From contig JAFCIZ010000008.1 in NCBI GenBank assembly GCA_017871115.1, positions 682,001-746,000 on the forward strand: DNA of 64,000 nt, written 5' to 3'. The stretch is from Cunninghamella blakesleeana. Lineage: Eukaryota > Mucoromycota > Mucoromycetes > Mucorales > Cunninghamellaceae. The position numbers and the translations under genes are program-made. The notes below the pieces were generated by a model. That model saw only the letters and a list, made by a program, of their open reading frames with translations, did not search any database and was not told the DNA's origin. Positions 20,750 to 33,484 of this stretch are shown here, piece after piece. Numbering within the stretch: the first letter of the stretch is position 1; the number at the start of each line of letters is the position of its first letter.

Positions 20750-22058
20750 TATATTATATTAGACTATAATATATTACAATATATTACAATATATTATATT
20801 ATATTAAATTATATAATTAATGAAATATATATATACATGTATATATATTTATATATATATAATGATTATAGTAAATTGTTATCTTTTTTATTTTCGAATA
20901 AAATCACTTTTGTATCGTTAATTGATTATAATACTATTAATTAAGAATTACTATAAACCAATTGTTTTACATAATTTAATCAATATTTGACTAGTATTGT
21001 AAACTACTTTTATATAATGACATAATAGATGATACATTATTTATAAAAAATGATATTTATCGTTAAGGGTTTATATTGATCTCTCACACATTATTTAAAG
21101 TTTGGCTAAAATTAAATAGCCGTCGAGCTAATTATCATTTTTATTGGTTTTTTTTTATTATCTCATGGAGAAAGAAAATATGCTTTATATTATAATTATT
21201 ATATATAAAATATCATTCTTCTTTTATATATTTTTATTTTCATTAAAATATAAATGGCCAAATAATTATATAAATGAATGCTACATACGGAATAGACAAT
21301 CCAAAGGCTAATCTCGAGTGAATCAAAAGATTTTTGGTGTATGTATATCCTTATTTTCCAAAAAAAAATAAAAATAAAAAAATATTGGACTTTTGGTTGT
21401 GTACATGTATTTCTTTTTTTTAAAAAAAAATCAGATTGGTTCCACTTTTTTCGAGTAAAATAATTAGATCCAAGTTGGTGATCTTTATATTTTTATTTTT
21501 TAGATATATAGCCCAAATACGATCATTTAAATGAAACTCAATATTACCAATGAAAAAAAAAAAAAAAAAAAAAACCCAAAGAAAATAAATATTTTTTATT
21601 TTTTGGTGACACGCGCGAATTCTGTTTTTCATTATACGTACATCTTTTTTATTATTATGACTTTTTTTTATTTATATGTTCCTTTTTTTTTTAAAATAGT
21701 AATAAAATAAGAAAAAACAAAAACAAATCCTGGTAAACTGATTATCGTTGTACAAATGTTCTTAATTAAGGTTTCGAAGATTTCTTTGGATTCTTTATTT
21801 TTTATTTAAAAAAACAAAAAATAATCCAACTATCATTTTTACTCTTTCTTCTACTTTTTTTTCTCTTTTTTCTTTTTCACTTGTTTTAAATTTTCTTTAT
21901 TAGTATATATTATTATTTTTTTTACAAAATAATATATTATTATATAAATTATTTTGATATTATTTATATATTATTATTCTATATTATATTAAAAAGCGAT
22001 TATTTATATATTTAATTATTTAATCATCACTCATTAAAAAGTTGAATAGAAAAATAGA
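20217..22058. other. Intergenic region upstream of Rac and the Cys-rich membrane protein
   Basis: About 1.8 kb holding two divergent promoters. It contains a CT microsatellite and poly-C run (see separate entry), (TA) repeats at about 20720-20745 and several T tracts. The open frame 21420-21632 looks like translated low complexity. No gene recognised. Confidence 0.5.
20586..20642. repeat. (CT)n microsatellite followed by poly-C
   Basis: CT repeats run from 20586 to about 20619, then CCTCCTCC and a 12-base C run (20631-20642). It lies about 370 bp upstream of the Rac start codon; on the Rac strand it is a GA/poly-G purine tract. Such tracts are often promoter-proximal. Confidence 0.85.
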
Positions 22059-23240
22059 ATGGTCATAGTAGATTGTCAATGGCCATGTTCTAATCCAAAT
22101 GATGCTTGTATTATAACAAATAGTTCTATAAAATGTCAATTAAAAAAAGATTCACAGTAATATATAATAGCAAATAATATATATTTTATATTACAAAAAA
22201 AAAAAAAAAAAAAATTAAAAAATTATTTAATTCAGACACCGGATTTTTTTCTAAAAAAATAATTTTTTTCTCTTTTCACTTTCATTTTTTTTTTTAATAA
22301 TAATAATAATAATAATAATAATAGATGGATATGGATAGATCCTACTCGATCACCTGAATACGATGGTGAACCAGCACATAAAGACGAACCATGTATTACA
22401 CTACCACTACCTCAGTTACCGACTTATTCCTTTTTAAATAAATCCACTCAAACAGAAGTCACCTGGCCACCTATAGATTTATTACAACCTAGTGATACCT
22501 TTTTAAGCGATTGTGATCCACAAACTTATTGTAGTATTGGTAGTGGCGGTAGCTCTCAAGGTATATGCTTACCAAAGTTAAACTTGGGTCAACCGTGCCA
22601 ATCCACCAATCAATGCATGGAGAAAAGTATTTGTCAACATAATAAATGCATTTTTTTTGATAAATCCTCCTCTTCCTCTTCTACAAATACCAATACTCCT
22701 TCATCCTCTTCTCCTTCCAACAATACCAATAATAATAATGATAGTTCATTGTTAGCCACCCTGGAAAATGATAATAAAACCATTGAAATTATTATTGGTG
22801 TACTTGTAAGTGTGCTTATAATTACCTTGGCACTTTTAGCCTGGGTAATTTATAAAAAATGGCAATATATAAATATATCAAAAAAGAAAAACACAGCACC
22901 ATCGCCGTCCGATCCCACTGCTATTATTACTGCCGTGGAAGAAAATTATCATCATAAAGAAAATAATAATCATACCCTATCTCCTAGTTCCTTTCAAGAG
23001 GTATCGTTACCACCATCCCAAACACAAGATCATTCTTCTCATCACCATGACACTTCCGCTTCCTTAGTAGATAATAATAATAATAATAATAATAATACGA
23101 CTGTAAATAATTCTAATCATCAACTTCATCATGAGTCTTCATCTATCATGACAACCCCCAGCATGCAGCAGCAACAGCTTCAAATTAGATTACAAAATCA
23201 AAGTCCATATACCAATAATCCTCCCCCATACCACCCTTAA
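22059..23240 (+). CDS. Cys-rich single-pass membrane protein with PPxY tail
   Basis: Two exons, 22059-22156 and 22325-23240 (phase 2 junction completing CAA), about 337 residues. The ectodomain has many cysteines: CQWPCSNPNDAC, KCQL, CITL, then DCDPQTYCSIGS, GICLPKLNLGQPCQS, NQCMEKSICQHNKC. A Ser/Asn/Thr-rich stalk leads to one hydrophobic segment (IEIIIGVLVSVLIITLALLAW) and a basic stop-transfer KKW. The cytoplasmic tail is long, with Ser, His, Asn and Gln repeats, and ends in NNPPPYHP. The PPPY is a WW-domain ligand of the type that recruits Rsp5/Nedd4 ligases (family knowledge). No signal peptide follows the first Met, so either an upstream exon is missing from this model or the membrane span acts as signal anchor. 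I do not recognise the family; a cell-wall sensor or receptor-like role would be inference. Confidence 0.75.
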
Positions 23241-23591
23241 ATATATTTATTTATATCTATTTATTTGGAATTATACTATGTATTCATTTCTTCATATAAT
23301 AAAATAAAGGAAATGAAAAAAAGTCTATTTTGATCTATCTTTTTTTAAAAAAAAATTAAGCTATATATAATGTGTTTATTAATACTTCAATGATTGAAAT
23401 ATACAAAAATATCAAATGTAATAAAAAAAAAGAAAAGCAAGAAATTAATAATAAATAATAGTATTAGTGAATTAGAATGATTAATAGAAAGTGATTAAAA
23501 AGTAAAAAAAAGTAATAGTAATAAAAGATAGTACCTTTAACATTAATGAAAGTAATTTATAAACAAGTAAAAAAATAAATAAAGTTCATCG

Positions 23592-23630
<39 letters not shown>

Positions 23631-23760
23631 AATAATAATAGTAATAATAGTTATAATAAAAATTAATGAATGAAAAAAGTAAATATATGTATGATAAAAA
23701 ATAATTGATGCTGATAGTAATAATAATATAATAATAGTAAATCGATTGTCTTTTTTTTTT
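23241..23760. other. 3' intergenic region between convergent genes
   Basis: AT-rich 3' flanks of the membrane protein and the kinase. A (TA) microsatellite lies at about 23595-23625. No gene. Confidence 0.6.
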
Positions 23761-24149
23761 TTAATCATGATGTTTTGTAAAGCCAAAAGATGGAGTTAGA
23801 GCAGAAGCACCACGGTTCTTTTTACCAAAACTCACCACAAGGCCAGACATACTTGATGTTGTAGAGTTATTTCTTTGATAATCTGGTCGGCTACTATGGC
23901 TGCTAAACTGACTATGTGCATCTTCATCTTCTTCTTCATCATCGCCACTAAATAATTCGTCATGACTATTATTATTATTATTATTTTTATGACTTTCTTT
24001 TAAAGAAGGAGGGATAGATAAGGAAGTTGAAGATAATTCATGTAAGGAAGGATCAGATTGAATAGGATGAAATTGTGTATGATGGCTATTTTTTTCCAAA
24101 GGATGGGGTTGTGTAGGATGTATAAATTCGTTTGTTGGATGAATAAATG

Positions 24150-24182
<33 letters not shown>

Positions 24183-26105
24183 GATTCAATGAAGAAGTGC
24201 AGGTCATGTCAATAGAAGAAGTTTTTGACCCATTTGATAAAGATGTAAAAGAAGATGGAGTTCTATTTAAATCATGAAAATTATTTGAAGGTAATGATGA
24301 TTTTGTAGGTTGTGGTTGTAAGGTTGTCGGTGAAAAAGTAGGTGTAAATAAAGCTGAAGATGAAGCCGGTGCTGTAGAAGCTGTTTTAAAATGCACTAAT
24401 TGATTGGGTGAAGTGGCCGTAGTTTGACAGGAGCTTTTTGATCTACGTCTAGTAATATTTTTTGTTATATTTGTAAAAGAAGATGATAATTTATGCAATG
24501 ATCTTTTTAATCGATCCTATAATCAACAAAAATATAAAATAAAAGTCAGCTATATCCCAATTAAAAAATTGAATCTTTTTTTTTCTATTTTTCTATTTTT
24601 AATTTCCTGTTATTATATTACCATCATTGTGTAAGCTTGCGTGACATCTTCTTCTGTGATATGAACAGGTTTATATCGGCGAGGGTCAGCTTCTTCCCAC
24701 CAAATTTCTGGTCGATCTAAATCTTTAATCACCCAAGGATGTACTTTGACTTGATCTAAAGTAATACGTTGTTGTGGATCTTTTTCTAATAATCGTTGTA
24801 AAAGATCTTTTAAATCTGCATCATCATCATCGTCGTTATCCCCGTGGGTAGTGGTTGCGTGTTTAGGAAACGTTAAAGGCTGAGTAGGAATGATTTCAAA
24901 TAATTCATATTCTGTAGCAGCAGTAAAAGGACATTCACCGTAAACAAAACAATATAACGTGACACCTAGAGCCCAAACATCAATAGCACGTGTGATTTTA
25001 TGTCGATAATCTTGCCGATTTTCTCCTGCCCAACAAAGCTCTGGTGCGAAAAACGCTGGTGTTCCTGCTGTTTCAGCTAATTCACGATCCACTTGATCAG
25101 ATCGTTGTTGTTCAAATATAGAGGAAGTAGAATCGTCTTTACCTGCTAAGATTTTATTAAAATATGACACACCAAAGTCAGATATCTTGACTACATGATC
25201 TTTAGAATATAATAAATTGGCTGGTTTTATATCACGATGTATAACCCCTTGGTAGTGTACTATTTATATATATATATATAAAATAAGTAATAATAATAAT
25301 AATAATCCGAATCATATGTATATATTACTTACAATAATCTAACCCACATATTACATCACGAAATATGTTACGAACTTCATTAATCTCCAAAACCGGTTGA
25401 TCATTTTCATCTCTCCATTCTATTTCCCCACCATCCATATACTCTAATACTATTTATAATAATAAAAAATAATATATAAGAATTAATGAATATCCCGATT
25501 ATATAATTAATCTTATATATAAACACTATCTTCACTTACCCATATATATTTTGTTACTTTCAGGATCATCCATAATTTCTTTTAGTTGTACAACATGAGG
25601 ATGAGCACATTTTTTCAAAATAGCTATTTCTCTACGAATTTTTTGTTCATTTTCTTTATCAATAGAAAGAGAAGTTTGTTGAGTTGGACGAAGAAAAGCA
25701 TGAGAAAGTTGTCTTTTCCGAGTACGTTTATCTACAATTTTAATAGCCTACGTATATAAAAATATTATCATATGAAAATACAAAACGAAATATTATGTAA
25801 TAAAATAAATTAAAGATGAGAATTAAAAGAAGGGTTTTGATATTGTTTTCGTTTATATATATACTCCTTATGTATAAGTTTACCACATATTCATCTGTTT
25901 CTAAAGATTGAGCTAGTTTTACTTTTCCATGTACCCCACGACCAATTTCATGTATAATCATATACTTATCATTGATGACTTTATTCCCAGTTACTGGATC
26001 GTAATCTTTAAATATAGTGTTTGTTGTGACAATTGGTGTTGGTTTATATTGTTTTAAACTTTCTGTACTTTTCCATGGAGCCAGTGTATGACCAGTTAAC
26101 ACCAT
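23761..26105 (-). CDS. CaMKK/Ssp1/Sak1-like serine/threonine protein kinase
   Basis: Five exons on the minus strand: 26105-25884, 25747-25540, 25449-25333, 25259-24622 and 24516-23761, giving 646 residues with consistent phases. The kinase domain occupies about residues 50-370: glycine loop GRGVHGKVKLA, catalytic lysine in AIKIVDK, REIAILKKCAHPHVV, hinge VLEYMDGGE, HRDIKPANLL catalytic loop, DFGVSYF, then AGTPAFFAPELC and VWALGVTLYCFVYGECPF. The Arg/Pro-rich insertion after the VAIK lysine (KRTRKRQLSHAFLRPTQQ) and the FFAPELC segment are typical of CaMKK and its fungal homologues, which phosphorylate the activation loop of AMPK/Snf1. The C-terminal third is Ser/Asn/His-rich with an acidic patch (SGDDEEEDED) and is probably disordered. 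It could alternatively be called Elm1/Tos3-like; the upstream-Snf1-kinase group is well supported. Confidence 0.9.
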
Positions 26106-26696
26106 AACTGGATTGTCGTTATATTCTTTTTTATTTTTGTTGTCTAATCTATTTATTTATATTTATTTATAAAAGCGTGGGTTTCTTATTTTTATATAAA
26201 GTTTAAATTTAATAAAATAGAACGATAATGATAATAAAACCAATAATAGCAATTGATAAGGTTGTTGTCGTTATTGTTTATATTATTATGATTGTTTATT
26301 ATGATTGTTTATGGTAATGATAAAATAGTTTATGTGGTCAATGTATTAATAATAATTTAACTAAAGAGAAAGAGATAAAAAAAAAGGAGATTTTTTTTTC
26401 CTTCCACTTTTTTTTAAAAATCAGCCGGTGTTTTAAAAAAATCCATTTTTGTATATATTACTTTTTTTTTTTTTTTTTTTTTGCGACCTATATTCTTTTT
26501 TTTTTTTTCCTCCTATTTAAAAAATCTCCAATTTTTTATTTTTTTTCATTTTTTTTCTCTTTCTTTCTTCACTTTTTTACTTTTTTTATATTTTATTCTT
26601 ATTCTTTTTTTTTTTCTTTTTTAATATTCTTTTCTATATTTTATTTTAAACAAGTATTATTTTTATTCTTAATATTATTTTAAATCAATTGAAAGA
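26106..26696. other. Divergent promoter region, kinase / PA-TM-RING
   Basis: About 590 bp between divergent starts. The right half (26380-26660) is a long T-rich pyrimidine tract on the plus strand, common before fungal start codons. No gene. Confidence 0.6.
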
Positions 26697-28233
26697 ATGA
26701 CAATGCTATATTTTTTATTCTTCTTTTATACCCTTCATATAACAATAGTCAATGCTTCACTTCGCGTAATGGTAACTTTTTATTCATTATAAAGCTTTTT
26801 TCTTCCGCTCCTTTTTTTTTAAAAAAAAAAAAAGAAAAAAAGGATATTTTTATTTTACTCATATTAATAAACTAACCAATACTTATCTTTCTTTTTTTTT
26901 TTTTTTTTTTACATATATATTTACTAGTCAACCAATGAAACTTATTTATCACAATCGGCCATGTTTGGACCTAAAGTTGGGCAATATGGATTATTAGCTC
27001 ATTTATATGAGCCTCAAGAAGATAATAATACTGGGTGCCATGTATTAATCAACCCACCTTTAGAAAATGAATGGATTGCTTTAATAAAAAGAGGAGGTTG
27101 CTCATTTTATACCAAAGTTAATGCTATGCAACAAAGTGGTGCTATTGCTGTAATTATAGGTGATGATAAAAACGATATATGGCTAACTATGACAACTGAA
27201 GGTAAAATAATATATTTTCTTTTTTTTTAAAAAATAAAATAATAAAAAAGCTACGCACACGCTTTTCAAGTTATAAATTAAACTTTTTCTTTTTTTTTTC
27301 TTTTTTCTTTTTTCTTTTTTTTTTTTTTGAATAGGCGACGCATCTAATATTACCATTCCAAGTGTATTTTTATCAAAATCTGAGTACCATTCATTCCTTC
27401 TTGCTAAGCAAAATTTAATTCATCCAATCCTGGTATTATTAAATAACGAAGATAAACTTCTATGGTAGGATGATATAGAGATAAAAATATAAATTATAAA
27501 TATAAAATTTTTTTGTATTACAAACAAAAATAGACTACATAACAGAATTAAAAATACTCATTATGGAAAAATGATGGTTTCCTTTTTTAAACCCTTCTTT
27601 ATCATTATATTTATAGGTCATTTACAATAGATTATTATTATTATGGTTTCATCTTTATTCCATTAATGTTATTATGTCTCGTTTCTTCCTATTTATATTA
27701 TCAGCAACGCAATTCCCACCGCCTATATTTTCACCAGCAACAATCTATTCTTCATATTGATATTGCTACAACAATAGATCCAAAAGAATTGGATTATTAT
27801 TTACCTAAAAAACTTGTTACCAAATCAACTGCTCTTAATAAAAATATTGATGAAGAGGAAGATGAATGTCCTATTTGCTTGGACCCATTTCGATGTAATG
27901 ATGAAATTCGAGTATTACCTTGCCAACATTCTTTTCATGTCACTTGTATAGATGGCTGGTTAACCGCTTATAAAACTAAGGTAAGTTTTTATAAATAGTT
28001 GAAAAATTAAAATTAAACAAGTAAATATATATATATATATATATAAAGATATATATGGTTAAGAGCATTGGAAAAAGTAAAAAAAAAAAAAAAAAAAAAA
28101 AAGCTGACTTTATTTTATTTTATATTACATTTCATTTCTCCATTCCCCGATATTATAGTGCTGCGTATGTAATATGGATATTTATTTTGATAAAAAGAAA
28201 CCTATTTTATCAGATATATATTTACCCGTTTAA
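26697..28233 (+). CDS. PA-TM-RING E3 ubiquitin ligase
   Basis: Five exons: 26697-26771, 26928-27201, 27335-27464, 27617-27980 and 28159-28233, giving 305 residues. A signal peptide (MTMLYFLFFFYTLHITIVNA) precedes a protease-associated domain (ALIKRGGCSFYTKVNAMQQSGA, VIIGDD). One transmembrane segment follows (YYYYGFIFIPLMLLCLVSSY). The cytoplasmic RING-H2 reads CPICLDPF ... CQHSFHVTCIDGWL ... KTKCCVC, supplying the C-x2-C, C-x-H-x2-H-x2-C and final C-x2-C zinc ligands. The architecture matches RNF13/RNF167 and fungal Tul1-unrelated vacuolar or Golgi PA-TM-RING ligases. The last exon ends at an in-frame TAA soon after the RING. A coding-looking stretch at 28713-29078 may be a further C-terminal exon (see findings). 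Phases of all junctions agree. Confidence 0.88.
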
Positions 28234-28565
28234 CCTATTTCAACGCCAAAAAGAAAAAAATTATAGTCATCATTTATTACAATTTGTATTATTTATTACC
28301 AGCATTCATTTTTGTACATTTTTTTTAATCTCATATATTCATTCATTCATTCATTTATTTATTTATTTGTTCATTCATTTTTAATCATACTTGCTTTGAT
28401 ACATATTATGATAATAATAAAAATTCTAATCGATTAAGGAGAACCTATACACATACACACACATATATATATATATATAATAAATACTATGTTATATAAT
28501 AAAAGTGATGATCATTTATTTATATATTTATCTAGTCTCATGATTATACTTTTACATATTCTTAT

Positions 28566-29078
28566 ATGCGTACAAGTTTTATTTTTTCAATTTATTTCAT
28601 TCTGATCTATATATCTATTTTTTTTTTATTTTTTATTTTTTTCATGTATCATAATAAAAAAATAACCATTTGCTCATTTCCATATATTTCTTTTCATTTA
28701 TTTCAAAAACAGAGAAAACCCGAATCCGTTCTACTACAGCAACAACAACATGAAAATCAACCTCATCAAAATAATGATCTTTATACACCAACAGTCCATC
28801 ATCCATCAGTATTAAAATTAAATAAAAAAAACTCTTTTCAACAAATACAAAAGTCACTACCACCTTTACCTCATTCTTTTAAAACTAAAGATGCTGAAAT
28901 CAACCCTACTGCCGAGAATAATACGAAAAGTAGAAAATTAGTGACAGCTCGCTCTTCTTTGATTTCCTCCTCATTTTCCCCATCTTCTAAATCCAAGGCA
29001 CTTCATATTTCTATTTCGGACCCCGTCTTCGTAGCGGCTTTGGTGGCTCAAACAAGACGAAGAAAAAGGATTTTTTAA
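28566..29078 (+). CDS. Possible C-terminal exon of the RING gene or separate small ORF
   Basis: The open frame is 170 codons, but only the part from about 28713 (after an AAACAG acceptor-like site) looks coding. It begins RKPESVLLQQQQHENQPHQN, contains Gln/His/Ser/Pro-rich sequence and ends DPVFVAALVAQTRRRKRIF. The 5' part is Phe/Ile-rich translated intron-like sequence. The acceptor phase (0) matches the phase of the CCC codon before a GTTTAA in the last RING exon, so a 484-base intron removing the RING stop codon would extend the ligase tail. The donor is weak. Alternatively it is an unrelated exon or a 3' UTR ORF. Confidence 0.35.
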   Translation: MRTSFIFSIYFILIYISIFFLFFIFFMYHNKKITICSFPYISFHLFQKQRKPESVLLQQQQHENQPHQNNDLYTPTVHHPSVLKLNKKNSFQQIQKSLPPLPHSFKTKDAEINPTAENNTKSRKLVTARSSLISSSFSPSSKSKALHISISDPVFVAALVAQTRRRKRIF

Positions 29079-29662
29079 AAAATTAACAATGATTTTTACA
29101 TAATATTACTTTTTCAGATAGAAAGAATTTATCCAATCATTTTTTTTCTTTTCTTCTCACACTCAAATATTATAATATATATTATTATTACAATAAAAAA
29201 AAAAAAAGAATAATAATTCTAATTGTCTAAATGGCAAGTACACTTTCCTTTTTTAATAATTTGTATTACATGAAAACTTTTTTTTTTTTTTTTTGATTAT
29301 ACTAATAGACAATAATAGTAATTAGAAGGAACGAAGAAAAAAAAAATAGTTTTATTTTCTCTTTGTATACATCAAAAAATTTAGGATAGTATGATTTATA
29401 TAAAAAAATGCATGGGAAAAATAATAATAACAAAAAAAAAATAATAGAAATAGCATGAGAAAAGACTGTACATAATTAGTAATTCATAAACAATATAAAA
29501 AGGAATGAAGAAAAGTTAGGGGGATTGTTGTTTGAAAAAAAATATAATGAGAAATAAGTAAATAAATAAATAAATAAATAAATAAACAAATATTATATAA
29601 AATGATAATAAGTAAAAAATAATACTCTATAATAAAAATGGATTTGTTTTGATTTTTTTTTT
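29079..29662. other. Convergent 3' intergenic region
   Basis: AT-rich 3' flanks of the RING and RGS genes with poly-A/T and an AAAT repeat at about 29557-29585. No gene. Confidence 0.55.
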
Positions 29663-31789
29663 TTAATCACCATTACATGTCAAACCATTTATACCAATAG
29701 ATAATTGTGTAACCTGCGAGGTTGCGTTATCCGCGTCTAATAAGGTTGAACTTTTTTCTTCAATGATGACTGTATCGCTTCCAATACTGCCTTCTGATGA
29801 CGATGATGTTGAGGATGATCCATTACTGTTATTATCGTTCTTATTGTTATTATTTTTATTACTTTTATTAGCATTATTTTCATTGTTATTGCTATTTATT
29901 GGTGGTAAATGAGATGCAAAGAAAGTTTGATATTTTTCTAAACGAAGGAATCTTGGGACGGAATCTTGAGCCATCATTCTACATAAATGGTCATTAACTT
30001 TATCATATAATCCCATTAATTCATTTAAACATTGGCCTAATGAAGTAGAATTAACACTAATTGTTGTGGTGGATAGCAATGCATTAGAAGGTGGTGCAAT
30101 GGCTGGCGAAGAAAACGGAGTAGCTTTAGTACGTTGATCCGATACAACGGAGAAAGTAGATTGAACTAATTGTTGAATTTGATATTTTAATGCATGATCA
30201 ATATTAACCTCCATAGGTGCATTAGTTTTTAAATAAGTGTCATAAATTGCGTAACAATCCGTCAACATATCCTTTAGCCCGTTCTTTGTGTGCTGTGCTT
30301 TCTTCTTTTTTCGCATAGCAAAATAGTCTAGCCAAAAGTTGATATTTTCATCACAAAAGTTATCTTTTAAATAAATACGAAAGTACATTCGCAGTAATGG
30401 GTCTTGTAAGATATGTCGTAAACGTATTAATTGGGCTGTTACATCTTCTGATGTAGTAGTCAGAACATCTGTTTCACTATTACTGATACTGGAAGGGCGG
30501 TTGTAATAATCATGATGAGATGGTGATAAGCCATAAAAATTAGCCTTTTGATTATGATGAAACGAATGAGCAGAGGAACCATCAATATTCCCAGAACCAT
30601 TGGATGCAATACTTTTGTTGGTAGAGACTTCAGCCCAGCCTAAAACAATTCTTCCTCTTTCAGTAATGTGATACAATGCATTTCTTGATGTACGGAAGAG
30701 AATCGAATCATCATAATAGCTGCTGGATAAGTCAGATTTGTCTAAAATATGTGCTATCCATCCATATAATACAAGTTCCCCACAAATCATATCAGCTTCT
30801 TCTTTATTAACAGTAGAGGTAAATTGTGATATCCATTCAAAACATTGATATCCATAAAATGTATGTGCATATTCTTCAGGTGAATGATGATGTTTTAATC
30901 CTAAACATACAAATAAATAATAATTAAAAAATTGAAAATAAATTAGATATATATATATAAAGCTAATTAAAAAAAAAAAAAAAAAAAAAAAACAATATCC
31001 CTTTTCATTTTTTTTTTTTTTATGTTTATATCTAATTTGTATTATATTATATATATTTTACCACCAACGTCATCAGCTAAAATTCTTTCTAAAGGTATTT
31101 TGGTCATCATGATTTTAAAACAAGCTGTAATATTACTTCTATCAAAGGTTAAATGATCCGTTTCACTAATTCTTTCTAAAGGAACAATTTGGGTTGATGA
31201 AATGGTAGATAGTTGCTGATCCATATGTTGAATAGATACATGGGCTCTTTCACTAAAATCCTGAATCATGAATTTTCCTTTTGATGTAACATAATAGATG
31301 CTTTTATCTTTGACGACTTTATTGGTAGGTTCGGCAGCATTGATAATTAAACGAGCTTGAATAAATTGTTGCAATAAAGGTTTAGTCATTTCTTTTCCCA
31401 TTGAAAATGTGGTGGTAGTTCTTGTAAACTGATAACCATTGTTGGTAGGATCAGCTGTTTTAACTACATGGGTGAATTTGAGTGCTTTTAAACATTGAGA
31501 AGCTTCATCGGTTGTAAAAGAAGAAGGATATGATTTAAAAAAAGTACGATGATCGCTCAATTGCATTTGAATGATTAAGGCTGCAAATAAATCAAACATA
31601 TCCTATTTACAATAATAAAAAAATATAATATAGAATGAAAAATATTTTTTATTAGATACTTCAAAAATGTATATTTTTTTTTTTTTTTTATTTCATTTTG
31701 TAATTTACCTTTGCAAATGGTCTGCCTTCATCAGTTAGTTTCATTTTTGTCGTATAAGTCGACGCCGATGAAGTACCACTGTTGGGCAT
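29663..31789 (-). CDS. DEP-RGS regulator of G-protein signalling, Sst2/FlbA type
   Basis: Three exons on the minus strand: 31789-31709, 31602-31062 and 30900-29663, giving 619 residues. The N-terminal region starts with the fungal Sst2/FlbA-like TTKMKLTDEGRPFAKDMFDLFAAL. DEP-like sequence follows, notably GYQCFEWISQFTSTVNKEEADMICGELVLYGWI (about 220-255). The RGS domain spans about 364-540: LRHILQDPLLRMYFRIYLKDNFCDENINFWLDY at its start, a Ser/Pro/Thr-rich loop, then RFLRLEKYQTFF at its end. An Asn/Ser-rich tail follows. By family knowledge it accelerates GTP hydrolysis on a G-alpha subunit, damping pheromone or nutrient signalling, with DEP domains docking the receptor or membrane. An in-frame upstream Met exists at 32008, but the 73 residues it would add are hydrophobic low complexity, so 31789 is preferred. 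Confidence 0.92.
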
Positions 31790-33484
31790 TATTATTATTT
31801 TATAAAGGCAGTTGAAAATAAAACTACCAAAATATGATTTTAAAAGAAAAAAGAGTGAAAAAGTGAAAGAAAAAGAAAAAAAAAATAAGATAAAGAATAA
31901 AAAGAAGGGGGGGAATAATACTACCGAAATTTTTTTAAAGTTTTTTTTAAAGCCAGTTAAATATGAGGGTGGATAAAACTTTAAATTCAACCAATGAAAA
32001 AGTATCAAAAGTACCTATTTTTATTAATTACATATAATCATACTTGTCATAATTTCGACCAAGTTTGTTTTTGTTTTTATTCTTCTTATTCTTATTTTCA
32101 CGTTTGATTTCATCATTGTATTTTTATAATAAATAAATGATAAAAAGCTTAATGAATAAAATGATAATGAGAAAATATAGTTTTGATCTAGTTTTAACTT
32201 TTTCTTTTACGATTTCTTATTTAGATTTAACTCCGAATTCTTAAAAAAAGGCGAAGCTCTCCACTCACCCGATCACGTATACTCCAAATTTGTAATGTCA
32301 TTTTTTGATAAATTTTTGTAACATTTATTATTTTAAATATATTATAATTCTAGAGTGTTTCTTGTATTTATTTGAGCTATCCAATTTGTTTTTTATTTTA
32401 TATTCTTTCTATGAAGTTCTAGGTCTTGGAATTTTCGCTATTTTAATTTAAATTTAAGCTCTATTTAATACAATTAAACAATAGATTCATTGTTAAAAAA
32501 AGTGATTTTCTTAACATACCATATTTATACTTCTCGATAGTTTTCTTATAAAATAAATAGGATTTTCATAATAATAATAATAATAATAATAATAATAGTA
32601 GTAGTAGTAGTAATAGCAGTAGTAGTAGTGATACCATTATTATTATTAGCATTTTGAATCTAAAATTCATTTGTAATCAACTTCATACAAAGACTGATGG
32701 TAGCAACTAAAATTTTTGCCTACCATCCTCTCCCCCCCCCCAAATAAAAATAAAATAAAATAAAATAAAATAAAAATAAAATAAAATAAAAATAAAATAA
32801 AAATAAAATAAAAATAAAATATGTTAATGATTCCTCAGTTGTTTTAAATGAAGTATATATATATATATGTACATATATATATATATATATACATTTTTCC
32901 TTTTGAGTGATTATTACCGTTGATAATGGTGGGGTAGATGTTTCATCTGATGGTCGCTATCTAAAATAAATATGACATGCAAGTATTTTTATATTTGTTT
33001 ACCAATTAACTGAAATCATAAGATAAAATCATCAAGTAAAATAAAAATGCTTTTTCTAGGTAGTAATCACTGATTCAAACTTCCTCTACCACTGTTAATG
33101 ATGGATATCACCCAAAAGGGAAATAATGTTTTTTAGACAGAAATGCCATTTTGATAAAAAAAAAACAGAGCATTGTTTCGTATGCATAAAACTTTGAAAG
33201 TTGTACTTTTTTCTCTTTCTTTTAGTTTTATTTTATTCAACGAAATAAACCTATGAATATATAATTATCCCTTTTACCATGAATCCATTGCTTATTTTAA
33301 AATTATCAATAGATCTTAGCACAATTGAAAGAAAAAAAACCTAGTGGATGAGTAGATGAACTTTAAAAATTAAAAATCCGCCAAAAATTCAGACAATAGC
33401 CTGATTTTTTTGAAAAAATAATTTTTTTTTTTTTACTTTTACTTTTTAATTATAAGTATTTTTGAATGAATCTAATATAAAATT
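31790..33484. other. Divergent intergenic region, RGS / HAD gene
   Basis: About 1.7 kb with both promoters. It contains simple repeats (separate entry), (TA) tracts near 32855-32890, and nothing resembling a protein or structured RNA. Confidence 0.5.
32570..32822. repeat. Cluster of simple-sequence repeats (TAA, TAG, C run, AAATA)
   Basis: TAA repeats from about 32570 pass into TAG repeats to about 32628. A nine-base C run lies near 32732, and AAATA/AAAATA units run from about 32742 to 32820. Confidence 0.85.

Noticed and set aside
31790..32008. N-terminal extension of the RGS protein from the upstream Met
   Set aside because: The added residues are hydrophobic Phe/Ser low complexity and family similarity begins after 31789.
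32570..32822. Repeat cluster considered as CRISPR or transposon remnant
   Set aside because: Pure simple-sequence repeats without spacers, terminal inverted repeats or transposase sequence; no CRISPR array is expected in a nuclear fungal genome.
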